A DNA stretch of 64,000 bases from QFOX01 sp033763655 (GTDB lineage Bacteria; Pseudomonadota; Alphaproteobacteria; Rickettsiales; UBA3002), in assembly GCA_033763655.1 (NCBI GenBank), contig JANRKD010000001.1:62001-126000 (forward strand), read 5' to 3'. Below, piece after piece: positions 26,190-35,265 of this stretch. Position 1 is the first letter of the stretch. Each line of letters opens with the position of its first letter. A program made the translations under genes and the position numbers. The notes under the pieces were generated by a model. That model saw nothing but the letters and a program-made list of their open reading frames with translations, was not told where the DNA came from and made no database searches.

Positions 26190-27832
26190 TTAGGCGCTGA
26201 ATCCGAGTGCGCGACGCTGATTTTGCCAGTCGAGCGGGATATCGATCTGGCGAATGAGCATCTGTGTCGTGAGATGGGCGGGCTGCTTACCTGCCATGAT
26301 GGCCCCTACAATATCGGGGGCCAGAAATGCCAAGGGCATGATTTTCTTCACATAGCTATCGCTGACATCGTTACGCGATGCAATCTCCGCCATGGATGCG
26401 ATGGTGCCTGATAGCAGCGCCTCACTCCACGCATGCGCACGCGCGATGGCATTGACGAGGGTGGAATCGATAGTGGCAGCAGATGCCATTCCACCTTCGA
26501 TAACTAAACGCATCTCATGACCACGCCGCTTGATCCGCATCGGCGTGTCACGCATCATGGAGATGTTATCGTTACCCGCTTCTGAAGATACGAGCGATGC
26601 CAACGATAGCTGGACCTGCAACCCATCCTGCCGCAGCACTACTCGGTGCACGAACGCTTCAAAAACATGGCCTTGATATTGAGCTCCATCATGTGCCTTG
26701 GCTAGCAACGCTGGGATGAGATGCGACGGAATGTTTGCTGCCTGCAATGCATCTACCATCGCATCGCGGTCTTTCAGCATGGCTTGGGCAATACTAAAGA
26801 TGGTGTTTTCGATGGCTTGGCCTGGCAGGCGCCAGCCATTCGGAGCATCCTCTTTCGTACCCGTCTTCAACGATTGAGAAATATAGTAGCGATACCGCCG
26901 CCCCTTTTTGTTGGCATGAACAACAACCAGCGCTTCACCGGTTGCAGCATCGAACAGCTTACCATTGAGGGATCCATCTTCAGTCTTTCGCGATTGTTCG
27001 ACGATGCCCGCCCGATTGCTTATGAGCTTTTGCTGCACCTGATCCCATAGCTGCGGGTCAATAATGCCCTTATATGGCAGGTGCCCTTAAAGCGGATCTG
27101 GCCAGCATAGAGGGGATTGGACAACAGATGATACAACGCCCCACGGGAGAATGGCATCCCGCCAGGACGAGTATCGCTATCGCGCGCTTTGGAGTGGATG
27201 CCATTCGTACATAGATCATCGCGTAGCTGGCGGACGCCACCCAACTCCAGATACCGTGTAAAGATATGGCGGATGGTTGCCGCCTCTGCTGGATTGATAA
27301 CCAGTTTCTTTTCCACGATATCATACCCTAACGGCGCATAGCCGCCCATCCACATGCCCTTCTTTTTAGAGGCAGCGATCTTATCGCGGATGCGCTCACC
27401 AGTGACTTCGCGCTCAAATTGTGCGAAGGATAGTAGAACATTGAGCGTCAATCGCCCCATGGAGCTGGTAGTATTGAACTGCTGCGTCACCGATACGAAG
27501 GACACGCCACGCTTGTCGAACACCTCGACCATCTTTGCGAAGTCGTGCAGCGAGCGTGACAACCGATCAACCTTGTACACGACGATCACGTCGATCTTAC
27601 CTGCCTCAATATCATGCATCAGCAGCTGCAGCGCCGGGCGGTTCATCGTGCCACCGCTATACCCACCATCGTCGTAGGTCGTTTTTACCAGCTGCCAACC
27701 TTCATGCTTCTGGCTTTTGATAAAGGACTCGCTCGCCTCACGCTGCGCATGCAGTGAGTTAAAATCCTGCTCCAATCCTTCCTCGGATGATTTTCGGGTA
27801 TAAATAGCGCAACGGATGATCTTGGTAGTCAT
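26190..27832 (-). pseudogene. Frameshifted large serine recombinase
   Basis: The upstream part encodes the resolvase domain (IIRCAIYTRKSSEEGLEQDFNSLHAQREA, Ser15), YKVDRLSRSLHDFAK and the recombinase domain (NPAEAATIRHIFTRYLELGG). The frame is lost at NPLYAGQIRFKG. One base added at the CCC run 27084-27086 restores HLPYKGIIDPQLWDQVQQKL and joins the downstream part (zinc ribbon YRYYISQSL, C terminus). Both halves look otherwise intact, so the loss is recent or a base-calling error. It overlaps the DUF2924 gene by ATGA, giving the conserved DUF3489-DUF2924-recombinase module. The 3' flank 26094-26179 contains an AAACGACAC inverted repeat. Confidence 0.88.
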
Positions 27833-28275
27833 GCGGCCTCTTTCTTCAGCCCGAAGAATAATGGACCTGACCATTTGGCGCCGGTGATGACCTGCGCGAT
27901 TTGCGACAGCGAACGATAGCGTTGGCCTTGATAGTACACCCCATCATCGAGCACCGTCACCTCATGGCTCACCCCATGCCATTCTCGCAGCAGCCGGGTG
28001 CCGGGTTTAACTTGCGTAACCGACACTGCTGTTGCACGAGCTGCATGGCCATCTTCAGCAATTTTTATTAGATAGCGCTGCATGGATGGCTTCAACCCAC
28101 CCAATGCTTGCTCCTGCATGTGGTAGGCAAGTGCACGTAGCATCAGGGGGTGGCTGATACTGCGAGGAGGCTCAGTACCATAAGCCGTTTGCCATGCAGC
28201 AGTCAGCGCTGCTCGGTCTAGGCTTGGCAGCCTCGCCAAATCACTGGCGAGGCTGCAGTTATTACGACGCTTCAT
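27829..28275 (-). CDS. DUF2924 domain protein
   Basis: A 148-residue protein with the DUF2924 signature GTRLLREWHGVSHEVTVLDDGVYYQGQRYRSLSQIAQVITGAKWSGPLFFGLK. The family regularly accompanies serine recombinases in alphaproteobacterial islands and phage-like elements and may help recombination, which is inference from context. The start overlaps the upstream stop (TAATG), and its stop overlaps the recombinase start. Confidence 0.92.
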   Translation of the reverse strand: MKRRNNCSLASDLARLPSLDRAALTAAWQTAYGTEPPRSISHPLMLRALAYHMQEQALGGLKPSMQRYLIKIAEDGHAARATAVSVTQVKPGTRLLREWHGVSHEVTVLDDGVYYQGQRYRSLSQIAQVITGAKWSGPLFFGLKKEAA

Positions 28276-28628
28276 TATCGCGCATCCGCGATGCGGTACA
28301 TACGACCACGTTCGCCGAACTCGGTAATGACGGGCAAGCCAAGGCGTTTCTTCAGTACGCCCGACAATGTGCCGTGCACGCTGTGCCGCTGCCAGCCAGT
28401 GGCCTCCATCAATTCTTCTATAGCAGCGCCCTTGGGCCGTTTTAGCAAGGTGATGAGGGCTTGCTGCTTTGTCGCAGCGGGCACCGCTGGCTGTGCCACC
28501 TTCGGTTTAGATTTACCGACGCTGATTTCAACGGGTGCGGCAGCCTGTTTTTTTGTGACTTTAGCAGTACGCAGTTTCGGTATTGCTGTTTCTGCGGTTT
28601 CGATCTGGTTAGGTTTTACTTTTGCCAT
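28275..28628 (-). CDS. DUF3489 domain protein
   Basis: A 117-residue basic protein. The first 55 residues are Lys/Ala/Pro-rich and disordered. The rest is a winged-helix-like DUF3489 domain (TKQQALITLLKRPKGAAIEELMEATGWQRHSVHGTLSGVLKKRLGL). The start at 28628 has AAGGAGAATCCC just upstream. It is the first gene of the recombinase module; a DNA-binding accessory role is likely. Confidence 0.92.
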   Translation of the reverse strand: MAKVKPNQIETAETAIPKLRTAKVTKKQAAAPVEISVGKSKPKVAQPAVPAATKQQALITLLKRPKGAAIEELMEATGWQRHSVHGTLSGVLKKRLGLPVITEFGERGRMYRIADAR

Positions 28629-29020
28629 GGGATTCTCCTTCAGGTGACAACCCCAGCGGAATGCTGGGGCTTGTACTGCCATAAGCCCGCGTGCGGGCTG
28701 GAGATGCGGCATTAGGTGCGCCAGTAATGACAGCAATGCTTGCCGTGCGCATGAAGTCGAGTGGAATCTTATCATAAAATGACGAGTATTTCTCTTGCCT
28801 TAGTTATGTTTGCGGGTAACGTGGCCAATAGTTGGAAATGTAATCTAACTAGGGTGTTCAAACCCTTAACGTTAGCGGTCTTAGTGCACCGCTAAGCACT
28901 CCTCACCATTATGGTCGAGAAGGCGCACGTGTATGTTCAGGCTTCACGGCTAAAGACGTGCGCGACCTTGCTAACGTTAGGTTTTGAAACTCCCCGATCA
29001 CCAGTGGGAGATGGAAACTC
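28629..29020. other. Gene-free region with several hairpins between divergent modules
   Basis: A 392-base gap. Near the DUF3489 start are two tight hairpins: CCCCAGC/GCTGGGG (28651-28657 with 28663-28669) and AGCCCGC/GCGGGCT (28684-28699). They would sit in the leader of the recombinase operon. The right half holds the larger folded region annotated at 28855-28995. I see no gene here. Confidence 0.6.
28855..28995. other. Folded region closed by a CTAACGTTAG-type inverted repeat
   Basis: Outer arms (CCTTAACGTTAGC at 28864-28876 and GCTAACGTTAGG at 28970-28981) enclose two stems. One is AGCGGT/ACCGCT (28874-28879 with 28888-28893). The other is GCGCACGT/ACGTGCGC (28923-28930 with 28956-28963), extended by GGTCG/CGACC. 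It lies just before the GIY-YIG gene. It could be a structured leader, a recombination site or a replication-like element; I cannot choose between them. Confidence 0.5.
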
Positions 29021-29761
29021 GTGTTCTCGCAACATGTCACAGAAGAGATCGGCCACTATGTGTATCGACTGATTGATCCACGTAACGGTGAAACATTCTA
29101 TGTCGGCAAAGGTATTGGCAACCGAGTATTCGCCCATATCAAAGGTGAGGCGGCAACTAACGGCGACGAACTTTCACAAAAATTACAGCGTATTCGAGAA
29201 ATTCGGCTCGATGGTTTCGAAGTCGGGCACATTATCCATCGACATGGTCTTGACGAAAGAACGGCTTACGAAGTTGAGGCGGCACTGATCGATGCGTATC
29301 CCGCTGTTACCAACTCAGTCGGCGGTCATTATTCTGACGAACGTGGCGTTATGCATGCAACGCAGATCGTGCAGCAATATGGGGCACCGGAAGCAGTATT
29401 TAGGCACCGAGCCATTATGATTACGATCAATCACACTGCGGCGGAACGCAGCATTTATGACGCCGTGCGCTATGCCTGGAAAATCGACCCGAAAAAGGCA
29501 AGAGAAGCCGAGTTAGTGCTAGCGATTCGTCACGGAATCATCGTGGGTGTTTTTGAGCCGAGTGAATGGCTGCCCGCAACGCCGGAAAACTTCCCCAGCA
29601 CGCTAGAGATTTGGGAGGGGCGTTGGGGTTTTATCGGTGAAGAAGCACCCCCAGAGATAACGCGCCTTTATCTCCGCCACCGTATCCCCGACAGCATGCG
29701 CAAACGTGGTGCCGCCAATCCTGTTCGTTATGTAAATCCCTCCGCCGATTCTGGGGTATAA
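29021..29761 (+). CDS. GIY-YIG nuclease domain protein (LEM-3-like)
   Basis: A 246-residue protein. The N terminus carries a GIY-YIG nuclease core: HYVYRLIDP (residues 12-20), FYVGKGIGNRV (26-36, Arg35 the expected catalytic Arg), and a downstream EVEAALIDAYP helix with the metal-binding Glu and then TNSVGG. The C-terminal half (about 120-246) is an additional domain with WKIDPKKAREAELVLAIRHGIIVGVFEPSEW. The start is GTG with GGGAG ten bases upstream; no better ATG exists. The next gene begins two bases after the stop, so the pair is one unit. A DNA-cleaving role is expected from the fold; defence is inferred from the setting. Confidence 0.82.
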   Translation: MFSQHVTEEIGHYVYRLIDPRNGETFYVGKGIGNRVFAHIKGEAATNGDELSQKLQRIREIRLDGFEVGHIIHRHGLDERTAYEVEAALIDAYPAVTNSVGGHYSDERGVMHATQIVQQYGAPEAVFRHRAIMITINHTAAERSIYDAVRYAWKIDPKKAREAELVLAIRHGIIVGVFEPSEWLPATPENFPSTLEIWEGRWGFIGEEAPPEITRLYLRHRIPDSMRKRGAANPVRYVNPSADSGV

Positions 29762-29763
29762 TC

Positions 29764-30699
29764 ATGCAAGTCACCGCAACAACAGGCCGCTATATCAAAC
29801 TGGGCAGTAGCGGCAAATGGGAGCAGTTGTGCCTGCAAGATGGCACATTGCGCCTCGGGTATTATGAGGCGCCACATTCACCTGCTGTGGCGGGTGATAA
29901 GGAAGCAATCAAAGCAGCCTATGCCTATCTTGATGGTAGCGTGGCGAGCGACAATGCGCGGCAAGTGCTACAGTTTTATGATCCTTCTGACACGGTGATT
30001 TGGATCACCTTCGCAGATGGATTTCTATGGTGGTGTAAAGCAGCACCAGAAGTAGAATATTTTGGCAACGATCGTGCACTATACACCGATGGCAGCCGAT
30101 TGCGCCGAGCCATCGACGGCTGGAGCAACCGCACACTTCAGGGCAAACCACTGCGGATGATGGAGCTGAAGGGCGAACTCACAAAAACCTCTGCCTACCG
30201 CAAAACCATCTGCGATTTGAAGCCGCATCTATTGGCCTACTTACTGCGCAAAATTAACGACGAAGCGCTGCCTGAAATTATTGCAGCGCAGCAGGCCATG
30301 AACGACCTCCAGGTCTCCATGCGCACGATGATCGCCATGCTACATTGGCGGGACTTTGAGCTGCTTGTGGAGTTGATATTCAGCCACAGCGGTTGGCAAC
30401 GCGTCAGTGTCGTTGGCGAGACTATGAAAACGACCGACATAGAACTCCGCCTGCCTATCACCAGCGAGCGCGCCATGGTGCAGATTAAATCCGAAACCAC
30501 CCAAGCGGAGTTCAATGAATATCTGACTGCCTTTGAACGATGGGAGATGCAGCGTTTATTCTACATCTATCACACAGCCAAAGTGCCGCTAATATCAGGC
30601 ACGCATGATCCTCGTGTTACTCTCATTGGTCCAGATCAGTTAGCCTCGCTCGTGTTGCGCGCGGGCCTCGTTGAGTGGGTGATGGAGAAGGCGGGGTAG
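29764..30699 (+). CDS. PD-(D/E)XK-type restriction-like protein
   Basis: A 311-residue protein. The C-terminal 120 residues begin LHWRDFELLVELIFSHSGWQRVSVVGE and continue TTDIELRLP ... AMVQIKSETT. Asp225 and Gln240-x-Lys242 match the PD-(D/E)XK arrangement of Mrr-like enzymes. The N-terminal 180 residues are unrecognised and may sense or bind the target. It follows the GIY-YIG gene after two bases. Its 3' end overlaps the DUF5681 gene on the opposite strand by 77 bases. Confidence 0.7.
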   Translation: MQVTATTGRYIKLGSSGKWEQLCLQDGTLRLGYYEAPHSPAVAGDKEAIKAAYAYLDGSVASDNARQVLQFYDPSDTVIWITFADGFLWWCKAAPEVEYFGNDRALYTDGSRLRRAIDGWSNRTLQGKPLRMMELKGELTKTSAYRKTICDLKPHLLAYLLRKINDEALPEIIAAQQAMNDLQVSMRTMIAMLHWRDFELLVELIFSHSGWQRVSVVGETMKTTDIELRLPITSERAMVQIKSETTQAEFNEYLTAFERWEMQRLFYIYHTAKVPLISGTHDPRVTLIGPDQLASLVLRAGLVEWVMEKAG

Positions 30700-31135
30700 A
30701 GTTTATTTTACCAAGCAACTTGGTAAAGGCGTCTAGTTCCTCATCCGTCAGACTATTCAAACCTTTATCAAAAGCCTCACTTTGCTGTTTTTGTAGTATC
30801 GCTTGATCTGAAATCCCCTTCTCCTCCACGACCATAAGTAATGAAACCAACATATTGGCTGCACGTAGATCTCCCTTCGCTGCCTTTTGAGCCAGGCTTT
30901 TTGCCGAAACGACTATTAGGGGCAGCGTAAGTGTTCGTGTTCCATCATTCACTGGAACCTCTCGGTATGCTTCCCTGGCAATGATGGTAAGCACGCTATC
31001 TTCCTTTGGCTTGTTAATAGTCCCCTTTGGTCGCCCCGTGCGGTTACCAGAATGCCCCTTCTTGAATTGAGTATCCTTCGGGGGCTTGCAATAGCCTACC
31101 TTATAGCGCCCGCTGGGCTGTTTCTTTTTGCTCAT
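30623..31135 (-). CDS. DUF5681 domain protein
   Basis: A 170-residue protein with the family N terminus YKVGYCKPPKDTQFKKGHSGNRTGRPKG (a basic, Gly-rich segment that probably binds nucleic acid), followed by a helical region. DUF5681 genes are common in prophages and islands next to DNA methyltransferases. The start at 31135 overlaps the methyltransferase stop by ATGA, so the two are translated together. The last 25 residues overlap the opposite-strand gene. Confidence 0.88.
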   Translation of the reverse strand: MSKKKQPSGRYKVGYCKPPKDTQFKKGHSGNRTGRPKGTINKPKEDSVLTIIAREAYREVPVNDGTRTLTLPLIVVSAKSLAQKAAKGDLRAANMLVSLLMVVEEKGISDQAILQKQQSEAFDKGLNSLTDEELDAFTKLLGKINSTPPSPSPTQRGPRATRARLTDLDQ

Positions 31136-32412
31136 ACGACCCCCGTTGCATCGCGATGTACGCATTCCGCTTCATCATGCGCGAAGGTCTCCCAGCGCGC
31201 GATGATGCGATCGCAATAAATGGGGTCGATTTCGCCGAGAAAGCCGCGACGACCAGTCTTGTGCGCAGCAATCAAGGTCGACCCACTACCACCGAATGGA
31301 TCGAGCACGATGTCGCCGCGCTTGGAGACATCCTTGATGGCATCGGCGATCATCTGCACCGGTTTGACGGTCGGGTGTAGCGCCAGCTCCTCCATACGCC
31401 CAGCCCGCAGTGAATTCACACCACGATATTGCCACACGTTGGTGCGATAGCGGCCGTTCTGGCCGAGCTCGAAACTGTTGGTATGAGCGGCGGTACCATG
31501 CTTGAAGGCAAAGACCAGTTCATGGCGTGATCGATAAAAGGTTCCCATGCCACCATTATCCTTCGCCCAGACGATAAGGTTCTTGAGCTCGGTATATGCG
31601 GTTTTGCCAGCTGCCAATAGTTCCTGCATGTGCCGCCAATCCATACAGATGTAATGAATCGCTCCATCCACGCTATGCGCGGTCATATTCTCGAAGGCAG
31701 TTTGCAAAAATTGCGTGAATTGCGCCTCCGACATTTCCCCCGAAGCCATGGCAAACTCGCGATGCTTGATGCTGCCAGAACCGCATACATGGCCATCGAC
31801 AGGCACATTGTATGGGGGATCGGTGAAGACCATCTGCGCCTTGTTGCCATCCATTAGGGTAGCAATCACTTTGGGATCAAGCGCATTGCCACAGATGAGG
31901 CGGTGACGCCCCAGTTGCCAGATATCACCCACCGCGCAGCGTGCCTTGGTTGCATCTGACGGAGGTAGCTGGTCTTCGCGGGGATTCCCAACTTCTTCAT
32001 TCGGATTGCCCTCGATAATGTGGTCCACCTCAGCGATCGAGAAGCCAGTAATGTCGATGGTAAACTCATCCTGGAGCAGCAATTCCTTTAGCTCTTCAGC
32101 GAGCAGTTCTTCATCCCATCCAGCGTTGAGTGCCAGTTTGTTATCAGCCAGCACATAGGCGCGCTTCTGCTGTGGCGTCATATGCTCCAGACGGATACAA
32201 GGCACTTCGCGCAAGGTGAGTAATTTCGCCGCTTCCACACGCCCGTGCCCCGCAAGAATGGTATTCTCACTATCGATAAGCACTGGATTGGTGAACCCAA
32301 ACCGTGTGATGCTATCTGCGATCTGGCGCACCTGTTTCTTTGAATGGGTGCGGGCGTTATTTTTCCAAGGCTTCAGCGAAGCAATTGGCAGTTGTTCAAT
32401 ATGGTGGTCCAT
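31132..32412 (-). CDS. ParB-domain DNA methyltransferase (N4/N6 amino-methylating)
   Basis: A 426-residue fusion. Residues 1-110 are a ParB nuclease-like domain (QLPIASLKPWKNNARTHSKKQVRQIADSI, AGHGRVEAAKLL). Residues about 160-426 form an amino-methyltransferase with DPPY at 198-201 (FTDPPYNVP) and the SAM motif DPFGGSGSTLIAAHKTGRRGFLGE near the C terminus, the beta-class order. This architecture is widespread in phages and islands. No cognate nuclease is needed; it may protect the element or regulate. The start at 32412 has AGGAGA upstream and is preferred over the ATG at 32439. Confidence 0.93.
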   Translation of the reverse strand: MDHHIEQLPIASLKPWKNNARTHSKKQVRQIADSITRFGFTNPVLIDSENTILAGHGRVEAAKLLTLREVPCIRLEHMTPQQKRAYVLADNKLALNAGWDEELLAEELKELLLQDEFTIDITGFSIAEVDHIIEGNPNEEVGNPREDQLPPSDATKARCAVGDIWQLGRHRLICGNALDPKVIATLMDGNKAQMVFTDPPYNVPVDGHVCGSGSIKHREFAMASGEMSEAQFTQFLQTAFENMTAHSVDGAIHYICMDWRHMQELLAAGKTAYTELKNLIVWAKDNGGMGTFYRSRHELVFAFKHGTAAHTNSFELGQNGRYRTNVWQYRGVNSLRAGRMEELALHPTVKPVQMIADAIKDVSKRGDIVLDPFGGSGSTLIAAHKTGRRGFLGEIDPIYCDRIIARWETFAHDEAECVHRDATGVV

Positions 32413-32745
32413 AAATTCTCCTATCGTAAGACGTGCCAATGGGCACAGAGAAATGAACCCTGCGCATTAGCACATGTTAAAAATGTTGATGAAAATCAGG
32501 ATGCTAAAAAGCCATGCTTTGCATGGCTACCGCAGACCGATCAGTTTGTATGATCAGTCGCATGCCTCATTATATACATCATTTTATGCACCCCCGAAAG
32601 TAATTTGTGCGCCTGAATGATCTCGTTGGGTGCCACTTTATAAGTGATCATCAGGAGAGAAACCAGAGTTAAAATAAGGATATTCAAAACGATAAGCGCC
32701 TGATAGAAGAGATCTACAATTTCTAGTTGCTTATAGGGTTTCTAT
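32413..32745. other. Gap between the ParB-methyltransferase and the restriction-like pair
   Basis: A 333-base AT-rich gap between divergent genes that should hold both promoters. It contains a strong hairpin with a T run for the minus strand (annotated separately) and a TGATCA-containing inverted repeat near 32540-32555. I see no gene. Confidence 0.5.
32505..32528 (-). terminator. Terminator or attenuator upstream of the ParB-methyltransferase
   Basis: On the minus strand AGCCATGC-AAA-GCATGGCT is followed by TTTTT. It lies about 100 bases upstream of the minus-strand methyltransferase start, with no complete minus-strand gene just before it. It either closes off an older transcript or attenuates the methyltransferase operon. 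Confidence 0.55.
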
Positions 32746-34416
32746 ATGGCCTCTCACATGGGCGTGCAGACGCTAGCCACAAGTCGTAATTCGCAAGTCG
32801 AGTATATGGTTCATTTCGTTCTAGAAAGAGCGATGAAAGCACTTAGTGATAAAGGCCTTATTAGCAGTGCTAGGGTATCAGCCCAAAAGCAATACGTCTC
32901 CGAAATTGCTAGTGATATTTGGGATCATATTGCTACTGGCGTACAAAAAAATGGAAAGCCATTTCAATTATGGTGTCAAACTACATGTTACAAAGGAAAT
33001 GGCACTGGCGCTCCCGAACCTAATAAAACATATGAAGTTCGAGAAACGTTGGTTGAGGGCATTACAATTCGAGATCTCGTAAATCTGCAGAACGAGAATG
33101 AAGTTAGAACTCTGCATTTTACTGTGGGAGATAGCGATTATACATACAAATGGTTTCTTGGCCTCAAATCAGCGAGCTATGATAAATCACTTTATGTCGG
33201 AAAAAAGGGCCTAGACGTTTTCGAGCTCCTAGATGCCGCCCTGCGCGGTGCCATCACAGAATCGGCAAAGGCTACGCTTTTGGAGAAATGCATTGTTGAG
33301 AAGAGTGAGCTCGGCAATCTTATTTTGAATGCAGCCAATGAGCTGTTTGCTTGGTTCGTCGAAGGGGGGATGCCCAAGTCCAATATAGCCGATTTACAAT
33401 GGCAACTGGTAAATACAGAACATAAAAGTCATGCAGGAAAATGGCCAGATTTCTCCAAGTTAAAAGGGGAAGATATTAAGGGACGGACCAATAGGTTTCT
33501 GTTCGACGCCGACATCGTCGAATCAGATACGCTAATACCGCGTGCTGCGGCTAAAATTCTTGAACGAAAACCATTCCTTTCGGCCGCATTAAAAGCCGTT
33601 GCAGATTGGCCCACGTTTGAGACAGAGGTCCAGAGAATCTATGAACGGTCTGGTAGCATAGAAGATTTTGTGCGCAGACTATGGAATGCACCATCACCTT
33701 TACATTTATTAACTAGGCGCATTCTTTTGAGAATTCATACTGGCGATAGTATTGCATACGTTCAAGATAGAGACGTCGCGGGTATTTCTGAGCATAATTT
33801 ATATGCAGGATCGCATTCTGAAAAACAGGTGAGATTGATATGTAACCGAATTGTAGACGATATTTCTAAAGGCGGCATAACCACATCCCTAATGCTCATG
33901 AATAGTATATCGACGCAGGGAAAAAGAATTGTCAATCAGGCGCGGTGGTTTGAAGCAAAGAATGGCACTGAATTAAAACCTAGCTTTGAATATGCCGAAA
34001 TGGCATTGCAGTCTGCGGGCTTTAAGGTGCTATCGCCAGCAGCTGCTAAATTCAAAGCCAATGGATATCATGGCGAAATTACCGTCGACAATGTAAGGCC
34101 ATATACAAATCTGAAGGCAGTTTGTAATGCTGACGGAAAAATACTGGCCATTTTAAAGGCCAAATTCTTCCGAATTCAGGAATTCCCTAGAAGATGTAAG
34201 GAAGAATCATTTGTTGGACTAACGCTAAAGTATAAATTTGAAAATGGTGCATTCGTACCGCGGCATAATATTCCTGTTGTTATGTTTGTGGACATGGCAG
34301 TTGATTGTAAACCACCAGAATATGCCGTTAAGCGGCTAATAAGCTTTGGATGGGATGTTGTTTTCTCTACTGATGAACTAATTTCTTTGATGCATAAAAT
34401 TGATCAGGGTTCATAG
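32746..34416 (+). CDS. Unrecognised large protein of the restriction cluster
   Basis: A 556-residue protein I cannot assign. It is predicted mixed alpha/beta without membrane segments. The C-terminal region GYHGEITVDNVRPYTNLKA and ILAILKAKFFR could be a degenerate nuclease core (Asp ... x-x-Lys), but the pattern is weak. It is AT-rich compared with the backbone. The start at 32746 has only a weak AGGG site. The next gene begins three bases after its stop, so they form an operon that converges on the two methyltransferase genes. A role as a restriction or accessory subunit is inferred from this position. Confidence 0.7.
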   Translation: MASHMGVQTLATSRNSQVEYMVHFVLERAMKALSDKGLISSARVSAQKQYVSEIASDIWDHIATGVQKNGKPFQLWCQTTCYKGNGTGAPEPNKTYEVRETLVEGITIRDLVNLQNENEVRTLHFTVGDSDYTYKWFLGLKSASYDKSLYVGKKGLDVFELLDAALRGAITESAKATLLEKCIVEKSELGNLILNAANELFAWFVEGGMPKSNIADLQWQLVNTEHKSHAGKWPDFSKLKGEDIKGRTNRFLFDADIVESDTLIPRAAAKILERKPFLSAALKAVADWPTFETEVQRIYERSGSIEDFVRRLWNAPSPLHLLTRRILLRIHTGDSIAYVQDRDVAGISEHNLYAGSHSEKQVRLICNRIVDDISKGGITTSLMLMNSISTQGKRIVNQARWFEAKNGTELKPSFEYAEMALQSAGFKVLSPAAAKFKANGYHGEITVDNVRPYTNLKAVCNADGKILAILKAKFFRIQEFPRRCKEESFVGLTLKYKFENGAFVPRHNIPVVMFVDMAVDCKPPEYAVKRLISFGWDVVFSTDELISLMHKIDQGS

Positions 34417-34419
34417 CTT

Positions 34420-35262
34420 ATGTATTTAGAAAAACTTAGAGCCTTATGTGCGACCACTGCTCCTATCTTTCAAGATATAATTACGCATAATTCTGCGATT
34501 ACTTCTTCAACGTGGAACGCTAAGGTAGAGACTGGAAAGGCTGTAGAATTTTATAGTCTGTGCTGTCTGGCTGCAGGTTTAGAAAAATTAGGAATCGGAA
34601 TCTCAATACCAGCAATATATCTTGAGCACCCTGATTTATTTTATTTGCGCAATATTCTACCTCGTCACCATGGCACTCAAGCAGGTCATTCTGCAGCAAT
34701 AAATAGCATTCCTTTGAGCGATAGGTTTGTTGCGGCTCTTACACCCAAATTTATATTCGAAACGGTCGGTTCAAAATATGGGATCTACAGAGAAGGTTTT
34801 CCTATTCATCTCATTGAACACTTAAATAAGGGTGAAGAAGAATATCTAGATCGACCAGATGTATTGATTTGTAGAGGAACAATGACGAGCAAACTAATTA
34901 GCTCGGAAAGAATTGCCTTCACTTATGAATCCCAAAGCGGCCGATGCGAAGGAATTCTGCGAATCAAAAACGATGCGTTAATTCCGATTATTTCGTATGA
35001 CTCCAATTTGCTTAATGTCCCTGTGGTGGGGATCATCGAATGCAGTGTTAGCAAGGGTGATACAAAGGCCGAAGAGCAATTACGACGATACCTCGCCATT
35101 TACAGTGGCGCAACATCACCAGTATCATTACTAATCAATGGTAGGCGCCAGAAATGTCCTGCATACACACACGAAGCGTTTATCGATATGGACTTTGATA
35201 ATGCAGAAGCCATAACAGGCTTTACTGCTGTTATTGATCGATTCAGCAAAGCGATTATCTGA
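34420..35262 (+). CDS. Probable restriction endonuclease subunit
   Basis: A 280-residue protein. DRPDVLICRG (Asp147) and VVGIIECSVSKGDTKAEEQLRRYLAIY (Glu207) have the spacing and hydrophobic strands of a PD-(D/E)XK core, although the Lys after Glu is replaced by Ser with Lys212 close by. The region between is predicted beta-rich. It is coupled to the 556-residue gene and its stop faces the C5-methyltransferase stop four bases away. Endonuclease activity is likely but not proven by the motif. Confidence 0.62.
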   Translation: MYLEKLRALCATTAPIFQDIITHNSAITSSTWNAKVETGKAVEFYSLCCLAAGLEKLGIGISIPAIYLEHPDLFYLRNILPRHHGTQAGHSAAINSIPLSDRFVAALTPKFIFETVGSKYGIYREGFPIHLIEHLNKGEEEYLDRPDVLICRGTMTSKLISSERIAFTYESQSGRCEGILRIKNDALIPIISYDSNLLNVPVVGIIECSVSKGDTKAEEQLRRYLAIYSGATSPVSLLINGRRQKCPAYTHEAFIDMDFDNAEAITGFTAVIDRFSKAII

Positions 35263-35265
35263 TAA

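Noticed and set aside
28864..28982. Possible integron attC site (CCTTAAC ... GTTAGGT with inner stems)
   Set aside because: The right box fits GTTRRRY, but the left box lacks the purine of RYYYAAC, the inner boxes are not evident, and no integron integrase or cassette array is nearby.
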